64,000 nucleotides of DNA from Tomitella biformata AHU 1821 (GTDB lineage Bacteria; Actinomycetota; Actinomycetes; Mycobacteriales; Mycobacteriaceae). Location of the stretch: NCBI RefSeq assembly GCF_000524475.1, contig NZ_BAVQ01000080.1, positions 62,001 to 126,000 of the forward strand, written 5' to 3'. Within the stretch, counting starts at the first letter, position 1, and every line of letters starts with the position of its first letter. The translations under genes and the position numbers were made by a program. Shown here piece after piece: positions 36,423-46,686 of this stretch. Below the pieces are notes generated by a model. It was not told the origin of the DNA. It saw only the letters and a list, made by a program, of their open reading frames with translations, and searched no databases.

Positions 36423-38432
36423 TCATGCGTCGTAGTCGACGGTGATCGACGGCGTAGTCGGGTGCGATTGGCAGGTGAGCACGTAGCCGCCTTCCACGAC
36501 AGCCTGCGATAGAGCGAAGTTCTGTTCCATCGCGACCGACCCCAGCAGTACCTTCGCCGTGCAGGTGCCGCAGGCTCCGCCGAGGCAGGCATACGGCGCC
36601 TCCAATCCAGCCTTCAGCGCGGACTCGAGGACGGTGTCGCCGGCTGCCAGCAAAACTTCGTGCTGGCGACCGCGCAGTTTGACCGCGATGGTCGCCGGGG
36701 AGAAGTCGTCGGCCACCCTGGACGTCTCGTAGCCGTGGAAGAGTTCCACGTGGACGCAGTTCGGCTCGGCGCCGCGCTCGATGAGCCTTCCGCGCAAGTC
36801 GGTCACCATTTCGACCGGTCCACACAGGAACCAGTCGTCCACCGAGGCCGCGGCCAGGTCAGAGTCAAGCCATTGTTCGAGTCTCGCGTGGTCGACGCGA
36901 CCACGGAGATGGGCCGGATGTCGCGGATCGCGGGAGCGCACGTGGATGATCCGGAGCCGGTCGGCGTATTGCGCCTCGAGGTCGTCCAGTTCGTCGCGGA
37001 ACATGGTGCTGTCGGCATCCCGGTTGCCGTAGATCAAGGTGAAGCGAGATTCGGTCTCGACGGCGAGCGTCGCCTGCAGGATCGATAGTGCGGGGGTGAT
37101 GCCGCTGCCGGCGACGATCGCCACGTAGTTCTTCTTGGCGAGTGGGTGCAGCGGTGTGCCGAACGAACCGGTCGGTGTCATCAGCTCAAGGGTGTCGCCG
37201 GCCCGGAGTTGCGTCATCGCGAAGGTGGAGAAGGCCCCACCTGGAATGAGTTTGACGGCAATCGCCAGCGTGTCGGAGGTGGCCGAGGAGCAGATGGAGT
37301 AGTTGCGTCGTACACCCTCGCCGCCGAGGTCGGTACGGACGGTGATGTGCTGACCGGGTTCGAAGGAGAACTCCTCGCGCAGTTCGTCGGGCACGGCGAA
37401 GCGGATCAGCACGCTGTCCTCGGTCAACCGGTCGACGCTGGCGACCGGGACCGAGTGGAACTCTGCGGCCCGGGCGGAGGATCGCCTCGGCATCCGCACC
37501 GGGAGGAGTCGGGCCAGTTTGCCGTTCAGCCTCTTCCACTCGCGGTACTGATGTGGGTCGAGCTGCTGGCCGAGGACGGTGCCGATCGCGGCGTCACGCG
37601 CGAGGTAGGCATCCTCGTTGCGTCGCCAGGTTGCGACGTAGCGGTGGAACGGGATCGAGGGGTGCAAGTGGTGGACAAGGTGGTAGTTCTGCGAGAGAAG
37701 CAGTGGCGTGAAGATCCATTCGGCGCCGACGCGGTTGCGGGTGGCGCGGTAGCGGTTCTCCTGCTGAGTGTCCTCAAGATCGTGGTGCGGCAACCAGTCG
37801 AACCACCAGGCCAGCACGAACATGGCTACGCGGCCGGGGATCAGGTAGAGCACCGCAAGCGTCCACAGGTGTCCGGTGAACGCAGACGTCACGATCACGG
37901 CAACGCTAGCCACCATGAGGAACGACGTCTCCAGCACCTCAGCCCGGGGACGGCGCTTCACGTTGCGCACCAGGCAGGTCAGGTACGGCACATCCATCAG
38001 CGGGAACCGAACGGGCGCCTGCCACCACGCAGCGCCACTGATGAAGTGGTCCGGGTCGTTCGCATCGTCATTGGTGTTGCGGTGGTGCTCGATATGGATG
38101 AACGCGAACGACTTGAACGAGATCAGTGACGAGACGAAGAGCATCGACACCCGGCCGAAGGCCACGTTGACCCAGCGGTGGGTGCTCACCGAGTAATGTG
38201 ACGCGTCGTGCAGCACGGTGAACAGCATGAAGATCGCGAACGCGCTGATCAAGATCGTCACCGGAACCGGAAGCCTGTCGGTCACCGCCGCCCACGTGGA
38301 GAATGCGAAGATCGCGATGGCGCCGGTGAATATGCCGACAATGGGCCACGAGATGGTCGGCACCCCCTCGCCGGGGTCAGGAAACGCGTGACGCGAGGCT
38401 GCGGGCGCGGATTGCACTGTGGTCGCTGACAT
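36423..38432 (-). CDS. CrtR-like membrane hydroxylase fused to a ferredoxin reductase (self-contained monooxygenase)
   Basis: 669 residues from ATG at 38432 (TTG at 38441 possible). Residues 1-270 are a membrane fatty-acid-desaturase-type di-iron domain with HDASH (75-79), HIEHH (113-117) and QNYHLVHHLHPSIPFHRY (251-255 for the histidines). NDPDHF and FDWLPHH resemble cyanobacterial CrtR beta-carotene hydroxylases. After a linker comes an FAD-binding domain (RNYSIC, 376-381), an NAD domain (GSGITP, 442-447; LCGP) and a C-terminal plant-type [2Fe-2S] ferredoxin with Cys616, 621, 624 and 654. The whole electron chain from NAD(P)H to the di-iron site is thus in one chain. Substrate is unproven; carotenoids, lipids or terpenoids are possible. 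It lies downstream of, and likely under, the PucR-type regulator. Confidence 0.85.
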   Translation of the reverse strand: MSATTVQSAPAASRHAFPDPGEGVPTISWPIVGIFTGAIAIFAFSTWAAVTDRLPVPVTILISAFAIFMLFTVLHDASHYSVSTHRWVNVAFGRVSMLFVSSLISFKSFAFIHIEHHRNTNDDANDPDHFISGAAWWQAPVRFPLMDVPYLTCLVRNVKRRPRAEVLETSFLMVASVAVIVTSAFTGHLWTLAVLYLIPGRVAMFVLAWWFDWLPHHDLEDTQQENRYRATRNRVGAEWIFTPLLLSQNYHLVHHLHPSIPFHRYVATWRRNEDAYLARDAAIGTVLGQQLDPHQYREWKRLNGKLARLLPVRMPRRSSARAAEFHSVPVASVDRLTEDSVLIRFAVPDELREEFSFEPGQHITVRTDLGGEGVRRNYSICSSATSDTLAIAVKLIPGGAFSTFAMTQLRAGDTLELMTPTGSFGTPLHPLAKKNYVAIVAGSGITPALSILQATLAVETESRFTLIYGNRDADSTMFRDELDDLEAQYADRLRIIHVRSRDPRHPAHLRGRVDHARLEQWLDSDLAAASVDDWFLCGPVEMVTDLRGRLIERGAEPNCVHVELFHGYETSRVADDFSPATIAVKLRGRQHEVLLAAGDTVLESALKAGLEAPYACLGGACGTCTAKVLLGSVAMEQNFALSQAVVEGGYVLTCQSHPTTPSITVDYDA

Positions 38433-38489
38433 GTCCCTCAACCTACGAACCGCGAGCTGGCACCACCAGTGATTCCGAGCACATGACGG

Positions 38490-38504
38490 TGTGCGCGCAG
38501 CACA
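38490..38504. promoter_or_regulatory. Palindrome between the PucR gene and the hydroxylase fusion
   Basis: TGTGCGCGCAGCACA is a TGTGC/GCACA inverted repeat, 58 bases upstream of the hydroxylase start. The 84-base gap could hold a second promoter under the control of the adjacent regulator. Confidence 0.35.
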
Positions 38505-38516
38505 TAGTGGTCAGGT

Positions 38517-39779
38517 TCAGCCGGGTTCTGAGGTGAGTACCACTGGGCCGAGTATCTGGACCAGCCGCAGCGCCGCGTGCAGCTCGACAATACGGTCCGT
38601 AGCGGGCCGCCCTCGACGTTCCTCTGCGCGGCGCAGCCGCTGCAGCACGGTGTTGCGATGTACCCCCAACTCCTCGGCCGCAGCTGCCAGCCCTCCCTGT
38701 GCGTCAAGCACTGCCAGCAGCGTTCGGCGTTCCTCGTCCTCTCGGCGTCCCTTGACTGCCAGGGCTCCGAGCTCGATCGCGACGAAGCCATGGGCCAGGT
38801 CCAGGTCGCCGCTCATCGTGTCCACGAGCGCCAGCTCGGTGTACGAAGTCACCGGAGCTCCCCGGCCGGAGAGCTCCACCACTCGACGACCGCGCTGCGC
38901 CTGGACGTGCGAGTCCCGGAAGCCGCCCGGGCCCTGGGCCGGAGTGCCGATGCAGATCTGGACCTCCTTCGGGAGCTCGTCGGCCAATGCCGCGAGGCCC
39001 TCCGCCACCACATCGGGCGCCCGCGTGGTGGCGACCCAGCCCCACAGCGCCTGGGCGCCGTCCGGGACGAGCAGCGGATGATGCGAACCGAAGTGCGCAC
39101 CGACCGCGGCGCCGACGCGCGCGAGGTCGGCGTCATCGCGATCGGTCCAGCAGACAAATGCGGTCTGCCATCCGGTGAGCCGGTGGGCCAAGGTCCGCTC
39201 GGCGCGGCCGAAGTCGATCCGGTCGCCGGCGATCAACCCGCGGACCGCATCAGTCCGGGCCGCGCGGACCCGGTTCTGTATGCGGTTGAGCTCGGCGATG
39301 TACTCGGCCGCGACCTCGCTGGAGATGCGGTCGACGTAGGCGAACGCGTAGCTCTGCAGGTCGGCCACCACCGCAAGGACCAGCGCCGGATCCGACACGA
39401 AATCTGTGATCCGGGCCAAGATGCGCTCGCTGAAGTATGCGTGACCCATCCGGTAGAAGCGCAGCATCACATCGACGCTGTAGCCGCGGGCCGCCATGGC
39501 CCGCGCATGCTCGAGCGCGGTGACCGGTGCCGTCGCGGCACTGACGTCGATACCGTGCCGGACCATCGACAGCGCTGCCTCGAGGTTCGACGAGCACGAC
39601 CCGAGCGTCAGGCCGCGAAGATCGTCATCGGCGCCAGCCTCCGGGATACGCTCAAGTAGGTAGTTGAGCATGTCATCCGCGTACGACGACACGTTCTCCA
39701 ACAATTCGGCGGCAGTGCGGCGCAGCTCGATCGCAACCGACTCGGGAAGGTTTGCCGACTCACCCGCTTTCACACTCAT
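38517..39779 (-). CDS. PucR/CdaR-type transcription regulator
   Basis: 420 residues. The N-terminal 200 residues are a helical sensor region (ERIPEAGADDDLRGLTLGSC), the middle is a GGDEF-like inactive domain, and the end has a PucR C-terminal helix-turn-helix with GGLAAAAEELGVHRNTVLQR. Such regulators often control neighbouring catabolic genes. Its position 84 bases upstream of the hydroxylase fusion, in the same direction, makes that gene the likely target. TATTAT at 39791-39786 ends six bases before the ATG, and there is no ribosome binding site, so the mRNA is probably leaderless. Confidence 0.85.
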   Translation of the reverse strand: MSVKAGESANLPESVAIELRRTAAELLENVSSYADDMLNYLLERIPEAGADDDLRGLTLGSCSSNLEAALSMVRHGIDVSAATAPVTALEHARAMAARGYSVDVMLRFYRMGHAYFSERILARITDFVSDPALVLAVVADLQSYAFAYVDRISSEVAAEYIAELNRIQNRVRAARTDAVRGLIAGDRIDFGRAERTLAHRLTGWQTAFVCWTDRDDADLARVGAAVGAHFGSHHPLLVPDGAQALWGWVATTRAPDVVAEGLAALADELPKEVQICIGTPAQGPGGFRDSHVQAQRGRRVVELSGRGAPVTSYTELALVDTMSGDLDLAHGFVAIELGALAVKGRREDEERRTLLAVLDAQGGLAAAAEELGVHRNTVLQRLRRAEERRGRPATDRIVELHAALRLVQILGPVVLTSEPG

Positions 39780-39785
39780 GCCTGA

Positions 39786-39791
39786 ATAATA
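39786..39791 (-). promoter_or_regulatory. -10 element of a leaderless promoter for the PucR gene
   Basis: TATTAT on the minus strand is separated by six bases from the start ATG, the spacing expected when transcription begins at the A of ATG. No recognisable -35 was found. Confidence 0.5.
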
Positions 39792-39842
39792 TCGGTGGCC
39801 ACACCCAACTGACGTCCTGCAACTTTGCTAGGGCGTGTCCCC

Positions 39843-39931
39843 CTCGCCCCCGCAAATGAGTTCGCTCCCGTTATTCGAGTCGGCTGCCCTGGCAAGGGCG
39901 GCCAACTCGAATAACGGGAGCGAATTGCGGT
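39843..39931. repeat. Dispersed intergenic hairpin element, full copy; suf operon terminator
   Basis: TTCGCTCCCGTTATTCGAGT at 39861-39880 pairs perfectly over 20 bp with 39905-39924. Inside the loop, GGCTGCCCT and AGGGCGGCC extend the stem around GGCA. The flank CCCGCAAATGAGTTCGC also occurs at 36252-36275 and, inverted and slightly changed, at 59719-59738. The element sits 18 bases past the sufT stop, so it likely terminates the suf operon. Confidence 0.75.
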
Positions 39932-39948
39932 GCTGCTGTGTGACGCCT

Positions 39949-40302
39949 CTAGATCGTGAAGCCGAGGGCGCGCAGCTGCTCGCGGCCGTCCTCGGTGATC
40001 TTGTCCGGGCCCCACGGCGGCATCCAGACCCAGTTGACCTCGAGGTCGGTGCACAGCCCACTGCGCACGACGGACGTCACGGCCTGGTCCTCGATGATGT
40101 CGCTGAGCGGGCACGCAGCCGACGTCAACGTCATGTCGATCCGCGCGACGCCGGTCTCGTCGACCTTGATGTCGTAGACCAGCCCAAGGTCGACGACGTT
40201 CACGCCGAGCTCGGGGTCCACGACGTCGCGCATCGCCTCTTCGATGTCGTCAAGTGACGGCACCGAGCTGGCTGACGTTTCTGATACTTGGCTTTCCGTC
40301 AT
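39949..40302 (-). CDS. sufT: SufT-type Fe-S assembly protein (DUF59/MIP18)
   Basis: 117 residues from ATG at 40302, which is preceded by GGAGGACAAGG; this matches the length of M. tuberculosis Rv1466. An upstream ATG at 40344 overlaps the sufU stop (ATGA), so a 131-residue form coupled to sufU is also possible. The domain shows EEAMRDVVDPELGVNVVDLG, TLTSAACPLSD and NWVWMPPWGPDKITEDGREQ, ending LRALGFTI. It assists maturation of Fe-S proteins. Last gene of the suf operon. Its 3' end is duplicated at 36252-36322. Confidence 0.92.
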   Translation of the reverse strand: MTESQVSETSASSVPSLDDIEEAMRDVVDPELGVNVVDLGLVYDIKVDETGVARIDMTLTSAACPLSDIIEDQAVTSVVRSGLCTDLEVNWVWMPPWGPDKITEDGREQLRALGFTI

Positions 40303-40340
40303 GTCCTTGTCCTCCAGTTCAGGCCGAGAAATCTCGGCGT

Positions 40341-40823
40341 TCATACGACCGCCGGGCGGTCAACAGCTTCTTGAGCAGCGGTAGTCTGCGCAACAGCGTC
40401 CTTGAACGCCATCCACCCGAGCAGCGCGCATTTGACGCGTGCCGGGTACTTGGACACCCCGGCGAAGGCGATGCCATCACCGAGCACGTCCTCGTCGCCC
40501 TCCACGGTACCGCGACTGCTCACCATCTCCTGGAAAGCGGCCACGGTGACCATCGCGTCCGCAAGCTTCTCGCCGACCAGCATCTCGGCCAGCACCGACG
40601 TTGCGGCCTGGCTGATCGAGCAGCCTTGCCCGTCGTAGGACACATCGTCGACGGTGACGGCGCCGGCATCGTCGCGGCCCAGCTGCACCCGCAGCGTCAG
40701 CTCGTCCCCGCACGTGGGGTTCACGTGGTGGACCTCCGCGCCGTACGGCTCCCGCAACCCCCGGCGGACCGGGTTCTTGTAATGGTCCAGGATGACCTCC
40801 TGGTACATCTGTTCCATTCTCAT
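40341..40823 (-). CDS. sufU: SufU zinc-dependent sulfur relay protein
   Basis: 160 residues. The three conserved Cys lie in NPTCGDELT, DGQGCSISQAA and RVKCALLGW, the SufU pattern with a zinc site; it accepts sulfur from SufS and passes it to the SufBCD scaffold. The start ATG lies one base after the sufS stop, with GGAG inside the end of sufS. It belongs to the SufU rather than the SufE type, as in other actinobacteria. Confidence 0.94.
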   Translation of the reverse strand: MRMEQMYQEVILDHYKNPVRRGLREPYGAEVHHVNPTCGDELTLRVQLGRDDAGAVTVDDVSYDGQGCSISQAATSVLAEMLVGEKLADAMVTVAAFQEMVSSRGTVEGDEDVLGDGIAFAGVSKYPARVKCALLGWMAFKDAVAQTTAAQEAVDRPAVV

Positions 40824-40824
40824 G

Positions 40825-42910
<2,086 letters not shown>

Positions 42911-42980
42911 GTGGTGACTCTCTCCTATCTGGTCGCGGGACCCCTGGTCGCCGCGGGCAATGTTGCTGAGTGCCGTGGTG

Positions 42981-44219
42981 CTAGGACCCGGCGGCCGTGA
43001 GCTCTTCCTCGATGGTCGCCGCCAGGCGGTCGCGGATCGCGGGCACGGGGATCCGCTCGATGATCTCGTGGAAGAAACCGCGCACCACCAGGCGGCGGGC
43101 GTCCTCCTCCGGAATCCCGCGCGAGCACAGGTAGAACAGCTGCTCGTCGTCGAAGCGGCCCGTGGTGCTCGCGTGGCCAGCCCTGGCGATCTCGCCGGTC
43201 TCGATCTCGAGGTTCGGGACCGAGTCGGCCCGCGCACCGTCGGTGAGGATCAGGTTCCGGTTCAGCTCGTAGGTGTTGGTGCCCTCGGCCGCCGCGCGGA
43301 TGAGCACGTCGCCAATCCACACGGTGTGCGCGTCGGGCTTCTTCGACGTCGGATCGCCCTGCAACGCACCCTTGTAGACAACATTGGAGCGGCAGTGCGG
43401 CTCTGAGTGGTCGATGAGCAGTCGCTGCTCGAAGTGCTGGCCGTCGTCCGCGAAGTAGACGCCCCACATGTCGACCGCGCCGCCGGGACCCTTGTAGGTG
43501 ACCGTCGGCGTGATCCGCACCAGGTCGCCGCCCAAGGTCACCACGAAGTGGGTGAGGCGGGCATCGCGAGCGAGGCTGACGTGGTGGCCGGCGACATGAA
43601 CGACGTCGCTGTCCCAGTCCTGGATCGTGATGACGGTCAAATGCGCGCCGTCGGCGACGAGGAACTCGACGTTCTCCGCATAGGTGCCGCTGCCGCGCTG
43701 ATCAAGCACTAGCACCGACTGCGAGAAAGCCTCCGCGCGGAACTGCGTGTGACCGAAGGCGACATTGCCCTCGCCGGGGCCTGCTACCGCGACCATAACG
43801 GGCTCGGCGATCTCCCGCTCCTTGGCGACCGTGATGATCGTCGCCTCGGTGAACGAGGTGTAGGCCTGTGCCGTGACCCGGTCCGCCGGAACGCCGGCGG
43901 TGCCCAGACGGGCGTCGTCGCGGCCGACAGTCTCGACCTGGACCCCGTCGACCTTGTCAACGGTGGTGATTGCCTGGGCGTTGGCCACTGCGCTGCCGTC
44001 GTGCAGACCGCGGAGGCGGCGCATCGGCGTGAATCGCCAGGCCTCATCCCGGCCCGCGGGCACCTCGAACGCGCTGACGTCGAACGAGGTGAAGACCTCG
44101 CCCTTGTTTAGAACAGGTGCCGACTTCTTGCCCTCCGGAGTGTTGCCCACAAAGGCTTCCCCGACCAACGCCGCTTGCGCGCTAGCGACATCTCCTGCTG
44201 ATTGGCTTGCGGTTGTCAC
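42981..44219 (-). CDS. sufD: Fe-S scaffold subunit SufD
   Basis: 412 residues from GTG at 44219, overlapping the sufB stop by one base (TAGTG). It has the beta-helix core of the SufBD family, with HFVVTLGGDLVRITPTV, LIDHSEPHCRSNVVYKGAL and the end GHASTTGRFDDEQLFYLCSRG. It forms the SufBC2D complex. Catalytic ligands of the complex lie mainly in SufB and the SufD His; the latter occurs here in ...EPHCRSN. Confidence 0.96.
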   Translation of the reverse strand: MTTASQSAGDVASAQAALVGEAFVGNTPEGKKSAPVLNKGEVFTSFDVSAFEVPAGRDEAWRFTPMRRLRGLHDGSAVANAQAITTVDKVDGVQVETVGRDDARLGTAGVPADRVTAQAYTSFTEATIITVAKEREIAEPVMVAVAGPGEGNVAFGHTQFRAEAFSQSVLVLDQRGSGTYAENVEFLVADGAHLTVITIQDWDSDVVHVAGHHVSLARDARLTHFVVTLGGDLVRITPTVTYKGPGGAVDMWGVYFADDGQHFEQRLLIDHSEPHCRSNVVYKGALQGDPTSKKPDAHTVWIGDVLIRAAAEGTNTYELNRNLILTDGARADSVPNLEIETGEIARAGHASTTGRFDDEQLFYLCSRGIPEEDARRLVVRGFFHEIIERIPVPAIRDRLAATIEEELTAAGS

Positions 44220-45679
44220 TAGCCCACTGACCCTTCCATTTGCAGTTCGATTAGGCGGTTGAGCTCGAGGGCGTACTCCATGGGGAGTTCCTTGGCGATG
44301 GGCTCGACGAAGCCGCGCACCACCATGGCCATGGCCTCTTCCTCGGTCATGCCGCGACTCATGAGGTAGAACAGCTGGTCATCGCTGACCTTCGAGACGG
44401 TGGCCTCGTGGCCCATCGTCACGTCGTCCTCGCGGATGTCCACGTAGGGATACGTGTCCGAGCGGCTGATCTGGTCGACCAGCAGCGCGTCGCACTCGAC
44501 ATTGGACTTGGAGCCGTGCGCGCCCTTATTGATCTGGACGAGGCCTCGGTAGGAGGACCGGCCGCCGCCGCGGGCGACGGACTTGCTGACGATGTTCGAC
44601 GTCGTGTTCGGCGCCAGGTGCAGCATCTTCGCGCCGGTGTCCTGGTGCTGGCCCGGGCCGGCGAACGCGACGGAGAGGACCTCGCCGTGCGCGTGCTCGC
44701 CCGTCATCCAGACCGCCGGGTACTTCATGGTGACCTTGGAGCCAATGTTGCCGTCGACCCACTCCATGGTCGCGCCCTCCTCGGCGCGGGTCCGCTTCGT
44801 CACCAAGTTGTAGACGTTGTTCGACCAGTTCTGGATGGTCGTGTAGCGGCAGCGGCCGCCCTTCTTCACGATGATCTCGACCACCGCGGAGTGCAGCGAG
44901 TCCGAGGAGTAGGTCGGCGCAGTGCAACCCTCGACGTAGTGCACATACGCGCCCTCGTCGACGATGATCAGCGTGCGCTCGAACTGGCCCATGTTCTCCG
45001 TGTTGATGCGGAAGTAGGCCTGCAGCGGGATGTCGACGTGCACGCCCGGCGGGACGTAGACGAACGAGCCGCCCGACCACACCGCGGTGTTCAGCGCGGA
45101 GAACTTGTTGTCGCCGGCCGGGATGATCGAGCCGAAGTACTGCTGGAATACCTCCGGGTGCTCGCGCAGGCCGGTGTCGGTGTCCATGAAGATGACACCC
45201 TTCTCCTCCAGGTCGCTGCGGATCTGGTGGTACACCACCTCGGACTCGTACTGCGCCGCGACGCCGGAGACCATGGCCTGCTTCTCGGCCTCGGGGATGC
45301 CCAGCCGGTCATAGGTGTTGCGGATGTCCTCCGGCAGCTCGTCCCACGACGTCGCCTGCTTCTCGGTGGACCGCACGAAATACTTGATGTTGTCGAAGTC
45401 GATGCCGGAGACATCCGCGCCCCAGTTCGGCATGGGCTTGCGCTCGAAGATCTTGAGGGCCTTGAGCCGGATGTCGAGCATCCACTCGGGCTCGCTCTTC
45501 TTCGCGGAGATATCGCGCACGACAGCCTCGGACAGGCCGCGCTTGGCCGTGGCGCCGGCGTCGTCTGAGTCCGACCAGCCATAGGCGTAGTGGCCGAGCG
45601 AGTCGATCGTCTCTTCTTGGCTGAGCGCTTCGGGCGCGCCTGGGGCACCTGTTGTTGCCTGATCCGAGATGACGGTCAT
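44219..45679 (-). CDS. sufB: Fe-S scaffold subunit SufB
   Basis: 486 residues with GAAGGAG five bases before the ATG. The family landmarks are complete: GMRxP-like [60 protein letters not shown] with the Cys in EGCTAP, and [21 protein letters not shown]. No intein interrupts it, unlike in M. tuberculosis. Nascent clusters are built on SufB. First structural gene of the operon, 132 bases downstream of sufR, with its own promoter candidate in the gap. Confidence 0.97.
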   Translation of the reverse strand: MTVISDQATTGAPGAPEALSQEETIDSLGHYAYGWSDSDDAGATAKRGLSEAVVRDISAKKSEPEWMLDIRLKALKIFERKPMPNWGADVSGIDFDNIKYFVRSTEKQATSWDELPEDIRNTYDRLGIPEAEKQAMVSGVAAQYESEVVYHQIRSDLEEKGVIFMDTDTGLREHPEVFQQYFGSIIPAGDNKFSALNTAVWSGGSFVYVPPGVHVDIPLQAYFRINTENMGQFERTLIIVDEGAYVHYVEGCTAPTYSSDSLHSAVVEIIVKKGGRCRYTTIQNWSNNVYNLVTKRTRAEEGATMEWVDGNIGSKVTMKYPAVWMTGEHAHGEVLSVAFAGPGQHQDTGAKMLHLAPNTTSNIVSKSVARGGGRSSYRGLVQINKGAHGSKSNVECDALLVDQISRSDTYPYVDIREDDVTMGHEATVSKVSDDQLFYLMSRGMTEEEAMAMVVRGFVEPIAKELPMEYALELNRLIELQMEGSVG

Positions 45680-45737
45680 GCGAGCTCCTTCCGGAGGCTT
45701 GTACGTCCCGAAGCGTTGTGGCGCCTGGGGTGCTTGC

Positions 45738-45768
45738 GATATAGGTGAAAGCGAACGTGTGTTGTCAA
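45738..45768 (-). promoter_or_regulatory. Promoter candidate for sufB
   Basis: On the minus strand TTGACA (45768-45763) is followed after 18-19 bases by CTATAT/TATATC (45744-45738), a good sigma-A-like pair. It lies about 60 bases upstream of sufB, allowing sufBDCSUT to be transcribed apart from sufR. Confidence 0.6.
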
Positions 45769-45811
45769 AACTACGGCGGTGTCGCGCTGGGTGATCGCAC
45801 CCTGGGATATC

Positions 45812-46582
45812 TCAACTTGGCATCCCCAATGGCACGTGGGTGGTGCACACGGAATCCCCGTTGGCGATTGTCGCCAACTGCTGAATGTGGGTGCCCAGTA
45901 GTCGCTGGAACGCCTCTCGCTCCGCCTCGCACAACTCGGGGAACTCCGCCGCCACATGGGAGACGGGGCAGTGGTGCTGGCAGATCTGCACGCCGCTGCC
46001 GACCTTGCGGGTCGAGGCGGCATATCCGGCGCCGGTGAGAGCGTCGGCGATGTTCTGGGCGATCGACTCGAGCCGCTCGTCCTCCGAGAGGTCCCCCGGC
46101 ACCTCGCCGGCCATATCTACGATGTCGGCGATGCGCCGACGTGCCAATTCCGCCACTGCCTCATCGCCGCCGATGTCGCGGAGTTGGCGCATCGCCGCAC
46201 CAGCCAGATCGTCATAGGCGTGGGTGAGCTGGGCACGGCCAGCCGGAGACAGTTGGAACAGCTTCGCCGGCCGGCCGGGGCCACGCTGCCGCCAGCTGGA
46301 CGGACTTGCGACCGCGGCCTCGCCCTGGTCGATGAGCGCGTCGATGTGACGTCGGACACCCGCGGCACTCAGCCCAAGCCGCGCGCCGATCTCCGAGGCG
46401 GAGATGGGCCCGTCCTCGAGCAACAGCGTGACCACCGAGGTGCGGGTATTGCTTTCGGGCGGGTTTCCGAGTCCTCGCGCAACAAGGGGATCCGCTAGGC
46501 TGCCTGCGCCTATGGACCGTCCGATACCGCTCTGCCTGGATTCCACAACACCAGTGTGACCGAATTGCGCGGCGAGGTCCAC
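45812..46582 (-). CDS. sufR: SufR Fe-S-sensing transcription repressor
   Basis: 256 residues from GTG at 46582; a later GTG near 46549 is also possible. An N-terminal winged helix-turn-helix (ASEIGARLGLSAAGVRRHIDALI) is followed by a basic turn (RQRGPGRPAKLF) and a C-terminal Fe-S domain with Cys residues in CQHHCPVSHVAAEFPELC and GDSVCTTHVP. The cluster lets it sense iron and oxidative stress and repress the suf genes. TATATA at 46599-46594 on the minus strand could be its -10. It is divergent from mptB exactly as Rv1460 and Rv1459c are. Confidence 0.93.
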   Translation of the reverse strand: MDLAAQFGHTGVVESRQSGIGRSIGAGSLADPLVARGLGNPPESNTRTSVVTLLLEDGPISASEIGARLGLSAAGVRRHIDALIDQGEAAVASPSSWRQRGPGRPAKLFQLSPAGRAQLTHAYDDLAGAAMRQLRDIGGDEAVAELARRRIADIVDMAGEVPGDLSEDERLESIAQNIADALTGAGYAASTRKVGSGVQICQHHCPVSHVAAEFPELCEAEREAFQRLLGTHIQQLATIANGDSVCTTHVPLGMPS

Positions 46583-46674
46583 TAAGGGTGTCCTATATAA
46601 CCGGCGGAAGACGTCCGTCCACGGGTTCGGCGGGGTTTGGATCCCGGATATCTGCCCACCGCCCGAGGGCGCCC

Positions 46675-46680
46675 TAGGCT
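46675..46680 (+). promoter_or_regulatory. -10 element of a leaderless promoter for mptB
   Basis: TAGGCT ends six bases before the GTG at 46687 and no ribosome binding site is present, which fits transcription starting at the first base of the start codon. Confidence 0.5.
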
Positions 46681-46686
46681 CACGCT

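Noticed and set aside
36290-36592. 100-codon ORF ending in QLRALGFTI
   Set aside because: Only the last few codons match sufT; the rest is antisense to the ferredoxin domain. It is the duplicated tail, not a gene.
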